The notes: generated from the sequence alone by a model not told the origin. A DNA stretch of 64,000 nucleotides from Azospirillum humicireducens (GCF_001639105.2 NZ_CP015285.1:2162501-2226500); one strand, 5' to 3'; shown: positions 31,191 through 39,612, numbered from the stretch's first letter. Made by a program: numbers and translations.

Positions 31191-31676
31191 ATGCTGACCA
31201 TCGCCTACCGCAGCGAGGCCGTTGACCGACTGCCCTACAGCGCCCTCGCCGACATCTGCCTGTTCAGCGCCCGCAAGAACCGGGAGTTGGGGGTGACCGG
31301 CTTCCTGGTGGAGTTCGAGGGTATCTTCCTGCAGGTGCTGGAGGGTGACGCCGATGTCGTGGAGCCGCTCTACGCCCGCATAGCCGCCGACCCGCGCCAC
31401 CGCAATGTCGAACTCCTCCTGCGCGAGACCTCGGCCGGGCAGCCGAACTTCGCCTTCTGGGCGATGAATTTCGGGCCGCTCGACACCCCGACCTTCTGGC
31501 AGGCGGTCTTTGGCTCTCCGGTTCGGATCGAAGAGTTCCGCCGCCGGTCGCACGATGCAGACTTCGCGCTGGATGTGCTGACGCGGGCCTACATGCATGC
31601 CTGCATCGCCGCCGAAATCGATGCCGCGGCACGCGATCTGGTGCGCGGCAACATCCCCTGCTTCGAGGCCACCTGA
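31191..31676 (+). CDS. BLUF domain blue-light photoreceptor
   Basis: A 161-residue short BLUF protein that binds FAD and senses blue light. Visible residues: the N-terminal Tyr in LTIAYRSEA, the Asn in ARKNRELGVTG, the Gln in IFLQVLEGDADVVEPLY and the following DPRHRNVELLL. The FMNFGPLD-type beta-5 segment (WAMNFGPLD, Trp present) is also conserved. The C-terminal 60 residues form a helical cap without an output domain, so it acts through a protein partner. It lies between the PaaX gene and the di-iron oxygenase on the same strand; a functional link is only positional. Confidence 0.9.
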   Translation: MLTIAYRSEAVDRLPYSALADICLFSARKNRELGVTGFLVEFEGIFLQVLEGDADVVEPLYARIAADPRHRNVELLLRETSAGQPNFAFWAMNFGPLDTPTFWQAVFGSPVRIEEFRRRSHDADFALDVLTRAYMHACIAAEIDAAARDLVRGNIPCFEAT

Positions 31677-31690
31677 CCCCGCCGGGGCCC

Positions 31691-31704
31691 AGTATCGCGA
31701 TACT
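31691..31704. promoter_or_regulatory. Perfect 14-bp palindrome after the BLUF gene
   Basis: AGTATCGCGATACT is fully self-complementary and begins 15 bp after the BLUF stop. It has no T-run and a short stem, so a protein-binding site is more likely than a terminator. Its AGTATC and GATACT arms resemble those of the operator at 40389-40404, but spacing differs (2 instead of 4 bp). Confidence 0.45.
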
Positions 31705-31733
31705 CAATCTCTGGACAAAATCAGCTTTGCGAA

Positions 31734-31755
31734 CGAATTGATCTGGATCAATTCG
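31734..31755. promoter_or_regulatory. FNR/FixK box within a 22-bp palindrome upstream of the di-iron operon
   Basis: The arms CGAATTGATC and GATCAATTCG flank a TG centre, and the core TTGAT-CTGG-ATCAA (31738-31751) is an exact match to the FNR consensus TTGAT-N4-ATCAA. It lies 172 bp before the di-iron oxygenase ATG and 58 bp after the BLUF stop. A role in oxygen-dependent control of an oxygen-using enzyme is a reasonable inference. Confidence 0.75.
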
Positions 31756-31816
31756 GCGCATTATCGCGCATTAGTTTTTGAAATCAAACGCTTGACCGCA
31801 TTTTCCGGGCCGGATT

Positions 31817-31859
31817 AAGTGATACAGATGCCGTTGATGCTGCGGAAATTTTGTGTCAT
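31817..31859. promoter_or_regulatory. Second copy of the bipartite element, before the di-iron oxygenase
   Basis: AAGTGATACA (31817-31826) and TTGTGTCAT (31851-31859) match the element at 29895-29937 box for box, with identical spacing and orientation toward the downstream gene, while the spacer sequence differs. The right box runs into CATATAAA, a plausible -10, with TTGATG (31834-31839) as -35. The ATG is 68 bp downstream. Confidence 0.65.
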
Positions 31860-31926
31860 ATAAAGACCACAGGGCGCCGATGGAAAAGTGAGCGCCCGCG
31901 GAATGCCCCCCGGAGGAAACGCCCCC

Positions 31927-32955
31927 ATGTCCAAGGACTACACCCCCATCGCCAACACGATGGAGTTCCCCCCCGCCACGCCGCAGCCGAACGTCTATCC
32001 GCTGTCCTGGGTGTCGCAGACGAAGAAGCTGGAAGAGGTCTACGCCGCGGCCCAGCGCGAGAACTGGGATCCGGCAAAGCTGCCCTGGGACAGCTTCGAC
32101 GTGTCGCGCTACAGCTGGGAGGAGCGGGAGGCCATCGCCTATTGGTGGACCATCCTGTCGGTGTTCGACGCGTCGGCCCCGCCGGTCTTCGCCCATGCGC
32201 TGATCAAGACCTACGAGGTGCATGAGGAGGACCCCGTCCGCCGCTGCTTCTTCTCCGTCACCCGCGACGAGCAGAACCACGAGCAGATGTGCGGTCTGGC
32301 CATCACCAAGCTGCTGGAGGCCACCAGCCCGCTGACCTACGAGCCGAAGACCGATCTCGGCCGCCGTCTGCAGAAGAACGCGCACTGGCTGTACTACAAT
32401 GGCGGGCGCTATTGGGACGGCTACAAGAAGGCGGTTCCGAAATATTCGCTGGCCGTGCTGTTCAGCTCCTTCCTGATGGGCGAGATCGCGGCGGCGACCA
32501 TCTTCCACCAGATGGCGGCCGGCTGCAGCGAGCCGGTGTTCAAGGAGGCCTTCCGCAACATCGGCCGCGACGAGGGCCGCCATATGGCGATCTGCATGTC
32601 GGTGATGGAGCGCGACTATCCCCATCTGGCGGTGGAGGACAAGTCGGTCATCACCAAGCAGATCCGTGCCGGCTACCTGTTCCTGTCCGCCGTGCTGTTC
32701 GAACCGCCGCCCCAGTTCTGGGACCTGCCCGACGACTTCATCGCCACCCAGCGCGAGGCCGAGGCGATCGCCCGCAACGCCGGCTTCCACATCCCGGATT
32801 ACGAGGCGAAGAAGGAGAACTGGCGCAACGCCATGCTGAACCTGAAGGGCGTGCTGGACCGCTACAACATCCCGTTCCCGGCGATCCCCGAGGTCGGCAT
32901 CACCGGCGAGGAAGTGCGGGACGTCGACATGGACGAGATCATTCCGGTGTTCTGA
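31927..32955 (+). CDS. Ferritin-like di-iron oxygenase component, unassigned substrate
   Basis: A 342-residue helical protein with a carboxylate-bridged di-iron site. Two EXXH motifs are visible, EQNH (residues 115-118, in TRDEQNHEQM) and EGRH (216-219, in GRDEGRHMAI), each preceded by a helix with a candidate Glu (E97/E100 and E186 in LMGEIAAATIFH). This is the E...EXXH...E...EXXH pattern of ferritin-superfamily oxygenases. It does not match PaaA, BoxB, AcsF or RNR R2 hallmark sequences that I know. Start ATG at 31927 with GGAGGA about 10 bases before. A cognate 2Fe-2S/FAD reductase follows 181 bp downstream, indicating a two-component monooxygenase. Confidence 0.85.
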   Translation: MSKDYTPIANTMEFPPATPQPNVYPLSWVSQTKKLEEVYAAAQRENWDPAKLPWDSFDVSRYSWEEREAIAYWWTILSVFDASAPPVFAHALIKTYEVHEEDPVRRCFFSVTRDEQNHEQMCGLAITKLLEATSPLTYEPKTDLGRRLQKNAHWLYYNGGRYWDGYKKAVPKYSLAVLFSSFLMGEIAAATIFHQMAAGCSEPVFKEAFRNIGRDEGRHMAICMSVMERDYPHLAVEDKSVITKQIRAGYLFLSAVLFEPPPQFWDLPDDFIATQREAEAIARNAGFHIPDYEAKKENWRNAMLNLKGVLDRYNIPFPAIPEVGITGEEVRDVDMDEIIPVF

Positions 32956-32968
32956 GGTCCATCCTCGC

Positions 32969-33095
32969 GGCCCCCTCCCTCCCACGGCTACGCCGCGGGC
33001 CCCTCCCTCCCCCGCTTTCAGCGGGAGAGGGTGGATCTGCAGTACGGCGCCGGTCCCCTCTCCCACCGAAGGTGGGGGAGGGTTAGGGAGGGGGC
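32969..33095. repeat. Composite GC-rich intergenic repeat (copy A)
   Basis: A chain of C-rich and G-rich segments including CCCCCTCCCTCCCA, a CCGC-TTTCA-GCGG hairpin with AGAGGG, and CCCTCTCCCACCG/AGGTGGGGGAGGG followed by TTAGGGAGGGGGC. The same order of segments recurs at 42376-42504. It lies between the di-iron oxygenase and reductase genes without an evident T-run, so it may tune the ratio of the two proteins rather than end the transcript. Confidence 0.85.
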
Positions 33096-33136
33096 ATCAC
33101 GTCGCCCACCCTCCACCCCGCACAAGGATCCCCCCG

Positions 33137-34189
33137 GTGAGCCGCATCCGCCTCCACCCCTCGGGCCGCACGGTCGAGTGCCGTGACGGCGAGACCGTCC
33201 TGTCGGCGCTGGAACAGGCCGGCTACGCCCTGCCCAACAACTGCCGCGCCGGCGCCTGCGGCGAATGCAAGGTCAAGGTCCTCAGCGGCCAGTTCGACCA
33301 GGGCATGGTGCTGGACATGGCGCTGTCCCAGGGCGAGCGGAAGGACGGCTATGGCCTGATGTGCATGGCCAAGCCGATCTCCGACGAGCTGGTGATCGAA
33401 TACGGAACCGCCGACGCCCAGCCCAAGCTGTTCCCGCCGCGCGAGAATGTGCTGTTCATCGTCACCGACCGCATCCGGCGCACGGCCCGCATCGTGGAAC
33501 TGCGCCTGCGCCCGCTGGGCCAGCCGCTGCGCTACTGGCCGGGCCAGTATGTGATGCTGGGCGATGCCGCGGCCGGCGCGCCGCCGCGCTGCTATTCCAT
33601 CGCCAACGCACCCCGCCCGGACGGCGAGATCGTGCTGCAGGTGACGCGCGTCGACGGCGGCCCGACCAGCGGCTGGATCCACGACACGCTCACCGTCGGC
33701 AGCATGGTGAAGCTGTCCGGCCCCTACGGCACCTTCATCGGCGACCCGTCGGTGGACAGCCCGGTGCTGTGCATGGCTGCCGGCTCCGGCCTCGCCCCCA
33801 TCCTGGCGCTGACCGACGCGGCGCTGCGCCGCGGCTACCGCCCGCCGGTGACGCTGCTGTTCTCCGCCTGCACCAGGGCGGATGTGTACGAGTTGGGTCT
33901 GCTCAGCTACTGGCAGGCCAAATACCGCAACTTCAAGGTCAAGGTGACACTGACGCGGGAGGAGGCTGCCGGCCATCTGAAGGGCCGCATCCCCGCGATC
34001 CTGCCCGGCCTGTTCCCCGACCTGTCCGGCCACGCCGTCTTCACCGCCGGCAGCCCCGCCTTCGTCGAGGCCTGCGTCGCCGCCGCCCGTGCGCTGGGCG
34101 CCCGGGACGACCGGATCCACAGCGAAGGCTATGTCTCCCAGCACATCCCGGAAACGCTGCCGGCCGACCGGCTGATGTCTGTGGGCTGA
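33137..34189 (+). CDS. Oxygenase reductase (N-terminal 2Fe-2S ferredoxin, FAD and NAD(P)H domains)
   Basis: A 350-residue electron-transfer protein of the MmoC/phenol-hydroxylase P5 type. The 2Fe-2S loop is NNCRAGACGECKV plus a later Cys in GLMCMAKP (pattern C-x4-C-x2-C-x~30-C, residues about 36-77). The FAD-binding RCYSIANAP and the NAD(P)H-binding AAGSGLAPI segments follow, and the C-terminus ends SEGYVSQHIPE. It would pass electrons from NAD(P)H to the di-iron protein encoded just upstream. PaaE-type reductases have the ferredoxin at the C-terminus, so this is a different class. Start is GTG at 33137 with AAGGA eight bases before. Confidence 0.93.
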   Translation: MSRIRLHPSGRTVECRDGETVLSALEQAGYALPNNCRAGACGECKVKVLSGQFDQGMVLDMALSQGERKDGYGLMCMAKPISDELVIEYGTADAQPKLFPPRENVLFIVTDRIRRTARIVELRLRPLGQPLRYWPGQYVMLGDAAAGAPPRCYSIANAPRPDGEIVLQVTRVDGGPTSGWIHDTLTVGSMVKLSGPYGTFIGDPSVDSPVLCMAAGSGLAPILALTDAALRRGYRPPVTLLFSACTRADVYELGLLSYWQAKYRNFKVKVTLTREEAAGHLKGRIPAILPGLFPDLSGHAVFTAGSPAFVEACVAAARALGARDDRIHSEGYVSQHIPETLPADRLMSVG

Positions 34190-34205
34190 AACGGACGGAT
34201 CAGCC

Positions 34206-36287
34206 TCACGCCTTGCGGACACCGGCGATGAAGCCGTCGATCTCGCGGCTCAGGTCCTTCGATTGGCCGGCAAGCGCGGCGGCGGCGGCAAGAAGCTGAT
34301 CGGCCGCCGCCCCGGTCTCCCCGGCGCCTGCCCGGATGTCGCCCATGCCGCCGCTGACCTCCTGCGCCCCATCGGCGGCCTGGATCACGCTGCGGGCGAT
34401 CTCCTGGGTCGCCGCCGCCTGCTGGTCCACCGCCGCGGCGATGCCGGACGCGATGCGGCTGACCTGGGCGATGGTTTCGCTGATGCCCTGAACGGCGGTG
34501 ACCGCCTCCTGCGTGGCGTCGCGGATGCCCTTGATCTGGCCGACGATGTCCTCGGTCGCCTTGGCGGTCTGGTTGGCGAGGTTCTTGACCTCCGACGCCA
34601 CCACGGCGAAGCCCTTGCCGGCCTCGCCTGCGCGCGCCGCTTCGATGGTGGCGTTCAGCGCAAGCAGGTTGGTCTGCCCGGCGATGGAGTTGATGAGCTC
34701 CACCACCGCGCCGATCCGCTCGGCACTTTCCGCCAGCACGACGACGGCCTCGTCGGCCCGCTTGACGTCGGTCACCGCGGCGTCGGCGATGCGGGCGGAT
34801 TCGCCAACCTGCCGGCCGATGTCCTGGACCGACGCCGACAGTTCCTCCGTCGCGGCGGCGGCGGTCTGCACATTCTCCGCGGCGGCGCGGGCGGACGCCG
34901 CCACCTGCTCCGAGCGGCCCAGGCTCTGGTCGGCGATGCCGGTCAGGCCGCGCGCGGTCGATTCCAGCTGCTGGGCGGCCGACGCCAGCGCCCCGGTCAG
35001 CCCGCCGACCCGCTCCTCGAAGCCTTTCTGCAGATCGGCGAGCGCCGCGGCGCGGGCCTCCTTGGCCTGCCAGTCGGCCTTCTGCTGACGGTCCAGTTCG
35101 CGGGCGCGGACCAGCCCTTCCTTGAACACCTCGACCGCGCGGGCCATGCCGCCGGCTTCGTCGTCGCGGTCGGCCCCCGGCACCGCGGTCTCCAGGTCGC
35201 CGGCCGCCAGCCGGGTCATCGCCCCGGTCAGCGACGCCACCGGACGGGCAATGCCGTCGCCGACCTTCCAGGCCACCAAACACCCCAGCGCGACGCAGCC
35301 CAGACTGACCAGCACGGTCAGCAGGGTCAGCCGGTTGGCGTCTGCCATCACGCTGGACTGCGGCGCCGCCACCATGAAGGACCAGACACCGTCGGCACCG
35401 GCGAAGCGGATCGGCGTCAGCCGCAGGTAATGCGGCGCGCCGTTCAGCGGCAGGATCCCGTCGAAGTCACGCCCTTCGGCCACGGCGCGGCGGGCGGCCT
35501 CGGGCAGATCGTCGGCGGACTTGGACAGACGGCCGCCGTCCGGATGGGCGACATAGAGGCCGGAGCCGGTCAGCACCGCGGCGTAACCGTCGCCATAGGG
35601 CTTCACAGCGCGCACCAGATCGGTCAGACCGGTCAGCGCCATATCGACACCGGCGACGCCGATGACGCGCCCGCCCTTGCCGCCATCCATCACCGGGGCG
35701 GCGGCGCTGGTCATCAGCCGCTTGGTGAAATCGTCGAGATAGGGTTCGGTCAGCACAGCTTTCCGCGCGTTGGCCGCCGCCTTGTAATAATCCTTCTCCT
35801 GCACGTCGGAGAAGGGGAAGCCCTCGCTGTCGTCGGCCTGGACCCCCTTGTCCCCCGGCAGCCACAGCAGGCTCATCCGCCCTGTCTTCGGCAGCCCGAG
35901 GATCTCGGTTGCCCGGTCATGATCGGCGAAATCCCGGTCGCGCCCGTCGAACCCGTCGTCGGCCATGTCCACCCACACACCGGCATAAAGCGGATTGGCC
36001 TCCGCCGTCCGGCTCAGGAAACGGTTCACCGTTTCACGCCGCGGGCTTCCGGTGGAGCGCTCCACCTCCACCAGCGCCGCGGTGGCGCGGGCGGCGTTCA
36101 GGGCGGTGGACAAATCGGCGGCCACCCTGGCGCCGTGGCGGTCGGCCGTTTCGGCGGCGAGCAGCACGGCGGCGTTGTGCGCGGCATCGCGCGTCAGAAC
36201 CAGCGACACCGCCGTAACCGCCGCAGCCCCCGCCGCCAGCACGGCGGCCACACCGATGATGATCTTCGTCCGGAAATTGGCCTTCAT
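34206..36287 (-). CDS. Methyl-accepting chemotaxis protein with dCache sensor
   Basis: A 693-residue chemoreceptor: membrane helix about 10-32, a periplasmic double-Cache domain (about 35-330) with [20 protein letters not shown] and the [20 protein letters not shown] ligand-pocket region, second helix ([19 protein letters not shown]), HAMP, and a methyl-accepting signalling domain with the hairpin tip [20 protein letters not shown]. Many dCache receptors bind amino acids or organic acids; the ligand here is unknown. It is convergent with the reductase gene and sits between two aromatic-degradation blocks, so an aromatic attractant is possible. Start at 36287 precedes the first helix. Confidence 0.95.
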   Translation of the reverse strand: MKANFRTKIIIGVAAVLAAGAAAVTAVSLVLTRDAAHNAAVLLAAETADRHGARVAADLSTALNAARATAALVEVERSTGSPRRETVNRFLSRTAEANPLYAGVWVDMADDGFDGRDRDFADHDRATEILGLPKTGRMSLLWLPGDKGVQADDSEGFPFSDVQEKDYYKAAANARKAVLTEPYLDDFTKRLMTSAAAPVMDGGKGGRVIGVAGVDMALTGLTDLVRAVKPYGDGYAAVLTGSGLYVAHPDGGRLSKSADDLPEAARRAVAEGRDFDGILPLNGAPHYLRLTPIRFAGADGVWSFMVAAPQSSVMADANRLTLLTVLVSLGCVALGCLVAWKVGDGIARPVASLTGAMTRLAAGDLETAVPGADRDDEAGGMARAVEVFKEGLVRARELDRQQKADWQAKEARAAALADLQKGFEERVGGLTGALASAAQQLESTARGLTGIADQSLGRSEQVAASARAAAENVQTAAAATEELSASVQDIGRQVGESARIADAAVTDVKRADEAVVVLAESAERIGAVVELINSIAGQTNLLALNATIEAARAGEAGKGFAVVASEVKNLANQTAKATEDIVGQIKGIRDATQEAVTAVQGISETIAQVSRIASGIAAAVDQQAAATQEIARSVIQAADGAQEVSGGMGDIRAGAGETGAAADQLLAAAAALAGQSKDLSREIDGFIAGVRKA

Positions 36288-36671
36288 CGCGACACCGTCG
36301 TCCGGTCCGCCCAAAGTTCCGGAATGAACGGATAGGCGGCACCAAATGGGGAAAGGGGGCCACCTTATATTCGATAACGAACAGCTGGCATGCGGATTCT
36401 TGCGATTCGATGACGGTTCGTTCAATTACCCGGATGGCCATGAATCGCGATACCGACGGCCCGGCGAAATGCTGCACACGCGAAAAGGGCGCCGGCGGAA
36501 TGCTTGCACACCCCACCGATGCCCGCATCCCAACCTTTCAGACCAGCGGCTCTTGATCCTGACCTGTCAGGATCAAGAGCTTCGGCGGCATGGGCCGCCG
36601 CCGCGCCAGTCGGCGCGGATACCAGCGGTCATCATCAATGACCGCTGGTATCAGACCAGGCGGCCGCGGCC
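36288..36671. other. Intergenic region with a hairpin-string element
   Basis: About 385 bp without a supportable gene. The half next to the chemoreceptor start (36288-36470) is AT-richer and probably holds its promoter. The rest is occupied by the four-hairpin element annotated separately, which ends about 20 bp from the FAH stop. Confidence 0.5.
36538..36659. mobile_element. MITE-like string of four perfect hairpins with 9-bp flanking direct repeats
   Basis: Four consecutive perfect stems: CTCTTGATCCTGAC with a 2-base loop (36550-36579), CGGCGGC with a 4-base loop (36583-36600), CCGCGCC with a 4-base loop (36601-36618), and GATACCAGCGGTCAT with a 5-base loop (36618-36652). The block is flanked by direct repeats TCAGACCAG at 36538-36546 and 36651-36659, which could be a target-site duplication, though the right copy overlaps the last stem by two bases. 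No transposase is encoded. A REP-type or non-autonomous element is the best description. Confidence 0.6.
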
Positions 36672-37688
36672 TTACGGTCCCTCGTACCGCACCACCTGCT
36701 GGTCGATGGCGCCGAACACGCTGGCGCCGTCCTTGTCGAACAGCTCGATCCGCACCCGGTCGCCGAAGCGCAGGAAGGGCGTCTTCGGAGCGCCATGCTC
36801 GATGGTCTCGATCATCCGCAACTCGGCAAGGCAGCTGTAGCCGACGCCACCGGCCGCGACCGGCTTGCCGGGGCCGCCGTCCAGCTTGTTCGACACGGTG
36901 CCCGACCCGACGATGCTGCCGGCCGCCAGATTGCGGGTCTTGGCGGCGTGCGCGATCAGCGTCGGAAAATCGAAGGTCATGTCGACCCCGGCATCCGGGC
37001 AGCCGAAGGCTTCGCCGTTCAGCGTCGTCACCAGCGGGCGGTGCAGCTTGCCGCCGTCCCAGGCCTCGCCCAGCTCGTCCGGCGTCACCGCGACGGGGGA
37101 GAAGCTGGAGGCCGGCTTGGACTGGAAGAAGCCGAAGCCCTTGCCCAGCTCCGCCGGGATCAGGTTGCGCAAGCTGACGTCGTTGACCAGCATCAGCAGC
37201 CGGATGTGGCCGCCCGCCGCCTCCGCCGGGACGCCCATCGGCACGTCGCCGGTGACAACGGCGATCTCCGCCTCGAAATCGATGCCCCAGGCCTCGGTCG
37301 CCGCCGGGATCGGGTCGGTCGGCGCCAGGAAGCCGTCGGAACAGCCCTGATACATCAGCGGATCGGTCCAGAAGCTGGGCGGCATCTCCGCCCCGCGCGC
37401 CTTGCGGACCAGTTCCACATGGTTGACGTAGGCCGACCCGTCCGCCCACTGGTAGGCGCGCGGCAGCGGTGACGACACCTCCGCCGGGTCGAAGGGCCGA
37501 CCGGCCGCCGGATCGGCGTTCAGGGCGCGATAGGCCTCCTCCAGCCTGGGCGCCAGCGCCGTCCAGCCGTCCAGCGCCGCCTGCAGGGTGCGCGCGATCT
37601 CCGGCACCGGGATGGCGCGGGTCAGATCGCGCGACACCACGACCAGGGTGCCGTCGCGCCCACCCGCCTTCAAACTTGCCAGCTTCAT
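36672..37688 (-). CDS. fahA: Fumarylacetoacetate hydrolase family protein
   Basis: Probably cleaves fumarylacetoacetate to fumarate and acetoacetate, the last step of homogentisate breakdown. The 338-residue chain has the FAH metal-site region FEAEIAVVTGDVP (Glu pair), LMLVNDVSLRNL, the KPASSFSPVAVTPDEL segment and the GSGTVSN strand. It is of the short bacterial class rather than the 420-residue eukaryotic type. It is 78 bp downstream of hmgA on the same strand and forms an operon with it. Related FAH-family enzymes hydrolyse acylpyruvates, but the neighbour makes fumarylacetoacetase the likely role. Confidence 0.92.
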   Translation of the reverse strand: MKLASLKAGGRDGTLVVVSRDLTRAIPVPEIARTLQAALDGWTALAPRLEEAYRALNADPAAGRPFDPAEVSSPLPRAYQWADGSAYVNHVELVRKARGAEMPPSFWTDPLMYQGCSDGFLAPTDPIPAATEAWGIDFEAEIAVVTGDVPMGVPAEAAGGHIRLLMLVNDVSLRNLIPAELGKGFGFFQSKPASSFSPVAVTPDELGEAWDGGKLHRPLVTTLNGEAFGCPDAGVDMTFDFPTLIAHAAKTRNLAAGSIVGSGTVSNKLDGGPGKPVAAGGVGYSCLAELRMIETIEHGAPKTPFLRFGDRVRIELFDKDGASVFGAIDQQVVRYEGP

Positions 37689-37766
37689 TCGTCTCTTCCC
37701 TTCCTCAGAAATCGGCGTGCGGCGACCTTGACCCTTGTTTCCGGCCCCTTGCTTTTGTGTAGCCGC

Positions 37767-38891
37767 TCATTTCGCCTTCCAGCTGTCGGCGTAGCCGCCC
37801 CATTCGACGCCTTCCATCGCCGGATAGACATCGAGCGGATCGCGGGTGTCGATCATCACCGCGACCTCGTCGGTCTCCTTGCGCTCGAACTTCTGCGCCA
37901 CCTCGTAGGCCTTCGGATGCGGCCCGTGCGGGAAACCCGAGGGGTGGTAGGTCACCATGCCCGGATGGATGTTGTCGCGCGAGAAGAACTGGCCGCGGTG
38001 ATAGAACAGCACCTCGTCGTAATCCTCGTTGGAGTGGTAGTAGGGCAGCTTCAGCGCCTCCGGGTCCGATTCGATGGGTCGCGGCACGAAGGTGCAGACG
38101 ACGAAGCCGTTGGCGATCCAGGTGCTGTGCGCCGAGGGCGGCAGGTGGTAGCGGTGGCTCATCAGCGGCCGGATGTCGCGCCAGTTCAGCCGCACCGGTG
38201 CCAGATCGCCGTGCCAGCCCACCGCGTCCAGCGGGTTGAACGGATAGGTCATGGCGCAGAGCTGCCCGCGCCTCTTCACCCGGACCAGGGTTTCGCGCTC
38301 GTGCTTCTGCGCCTGGAAGGCGTCGTCCAGCGCCGGGACGTCCAGCACCGCCGGATCGAAGATGGCATGGGTGCCGACCAGCCCCTTGTGCGGCAGCTTG
38401 TAGGCGTCGCCGGTGGCCTCCACCATCAGCACCATCACCGCCTCGTCCGTCTCCAGCCGCCAGCAGGTGTTGCGCGGCAACACGACATAGTCGCCCTCGC
38501 GCACCTCCAGATGGCCGTAGTCGCAGAACAGATGGCCGCCGCCCTGGTGGAAGAACAGCAGGTCGTCGCCGTCGGCATTGCGGACGAGGTGGTCCATCTT
38601 CCCCTTGAAGCGCCACATCCGGACCTGGGTTGCGCCGTTGCCCATCAGGGCCGGCGCCTCCAAGGGGCAGTCGGGCATGTGGTCCACATGGTTCAGGTCG
38701 AAGGCGCGCGGGCGCAACGGTCCGTCGAAGCTGGTCCAACCGGTGGGCGGGTGGGCATGGTGCATCTGGGTCGCCGGGCCGAAGAAGCCCTCGCGCCCCA
38801 TCTCGCGCTCGTAGGTGCCGGCGGGAAGCCGGACATGGGCCTGGCGCGATGCGGTTCCCTCGACCTTCGGAAATGAAATCCAGTTCTTCAT
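37767..38891 (-). CDS. hmgA: Homogentisate 1,2-dioxygenase
   Basis: Opens the ring of homogentisate to maleylacetoacetate with O2 and Fe(II). The 374-residue cupin protein contains the conserved YYHSNEDYDEVLFYHRGQFF and HPSGFPHGPHP regions carrying the iron-ligand His and Glu residues. It is shorter than the 430-residue mammalian enzyme, as is usual for the alphaproteobacterial variant. Start ATG at 38891. Promoter and operator are visible upstream: TTGCAA and TAAAAT flank a 16-bp spacer almost filled by the palindrome at 38966-38981. The MarR gene diverges from it. Confidence 0.94.
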   Translation of the reverse strand: MKNWISFPKVEGTASRQAHVRLPAGTYEREMGREGFFGPATQMHHAHPPTGWTSFDGPLRPRAFDLNHVDHMPDCPLEAPALMGNGATQVRMWRFKGKMDHLVRNADGDDLLFFHQGGGHLFCDYGHLEVREGDYVVLPRNTCWRLETDEAVMVLMVEATGDAYKLPHKGLVGTHAIFDPAVLDVPALDDAFQAQKHERETLVRVKRRGQLCAMTYPFNPLDAVGWHGDLAPVRLNWRDIRPLMSHRYHLPPSAHSTWIANGFVVCTFVPRPIESDPEALKLPYYHSNEDYDEVLFYHRGQFFSRDNIHPGMVTYHPSGFPHGPHPKAYEVAQKFERKETDEVAVMIDTRDPLDVYPAMEGVEWGGYADSWKAK

Positions 38892-38960
38892 GGCGCTTCC
38901 CCCATTTGTGCCGCCGGCACCGTCCGCGACGGACGCCGGCAGGCTCGTTCAGTTGTCGCC

Positions 38961-38988
38961 ATTTTAGTTTCGTTTGAAACTGTTGCAA
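38961..38988 (-). promoter_or_regulatory. hmgA promoter with embedded operator
   Basis: On the minus strand a -35 TTGCAA (38983-38988) and a -10 TAAAAT (38961-38966) are separated by 16 bp, and the perfect inverted repeat AGTTTC-GTTT-GAAACT (38966-38981, + strand) fills the spacer. Binding there would block RNA polymerase. It is 75 bp from the hmgA ATG and 28 bp from the divergent MarR start, the usual arrangement of an autoregulated MarR repressor. Confidence 0.75.
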
Positions 38989-39008
38989 GGGCCAAATTAC
39001 AGCGCAGG

Positions 39009-39596
39009 ATGGGATCATCCGCGATCCCCATCACAGACGACGCCCAGCCGATGCCGCCCACCCGCCGTTCCCGCTCCGCATCCCCCAACTCGACAGCCGC
39101 GCTTGCGGAGCCTCCGGCGCTACATCTGACGCGCTTCCTGCCCTACCGGCTGTCGGTTCTGGCCAACACGGTCAGCCACACGCTGGCCAAGCTGTATGAG
39201 AAGCGGTTCGGCATCACCATCCCGGAATGGCGGATCATCGCCGTGCTGGGCGGTGGCGAGACGATGAGCGCAGGCGAGATCGCGCAGCGCACGGCGATGG
39301 ACAAGGTGCAGGTCAGCCGCGCCATCAGCCGCATGCTCGAGTCGGCGCTGATCCTGCGCGAATCGGGCGACACCGACCGGCGCAAGGCCCTGCTGACCCT
39401 GACGCCCAAGGCGCTGGCGATCTATGCCGAGATCGTGCCGATGGCCCTGACCTATGAGCAAGAGGTCACCGACGCCCTGTCGATCGACGAGCGCGCACAG
39501 CTCGACACGCTGTTGTCGAAGTTGCAGGCCCGCGCCGAACAGCTGGCCGCGCGCCCGGCTCCGGTCGCGGCGCAGTCGGAACCGGCGGAGGAGTAA
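39009..39596 (+). CDS. MarR family transcriptional regulator (probable regulator of homogentisate genes)
   Basis: A 195-residue winged-helix regulator. The MarR fold runs from about residue 40 (FLPYRLSVLANTVSHTLAKL) through the recognition helix DKVQVSRAISRMLES and the wing ESGDTDRRKALLTLTPKA. The first 35 residues are Ser/Pro-rich, and the in-frame ATG at 39051 could be the real start. It is divergent from hmgA, with a perfect palindrome between them that recurs before livJ and mhaA. It probably represses all three and is released by an aromatic ligand such as homogentisate; this is inferred from site placement. Confidence 0.92.
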   Translation: MGSSAIPITDDAQPMPPTRRSRSASPNSTAALAEPPALHLTRFLPYRLSVLANTVSHTLAKLYEKRFGITIPEWRIIAVLGGGETMSAGEIAQRTAMDKVQVSRAISRMLESALILRESGDTDRRKALLTLTPKALAIYAEIVPMALTYEQEVTDALSIDERAQLDTLLSKLQARAEQLAARPAPVAAQSEPAEE

Positions 39597-39612
39597 GGCT
39601 GAAAAGGACCGC

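Noticed and set aside
31684..31710. Palindrome after the BLUF gene as a terminator
   Set aside because: The stem is short and AT-poor at its base and no T-run follows; listed as a possible operator instead.
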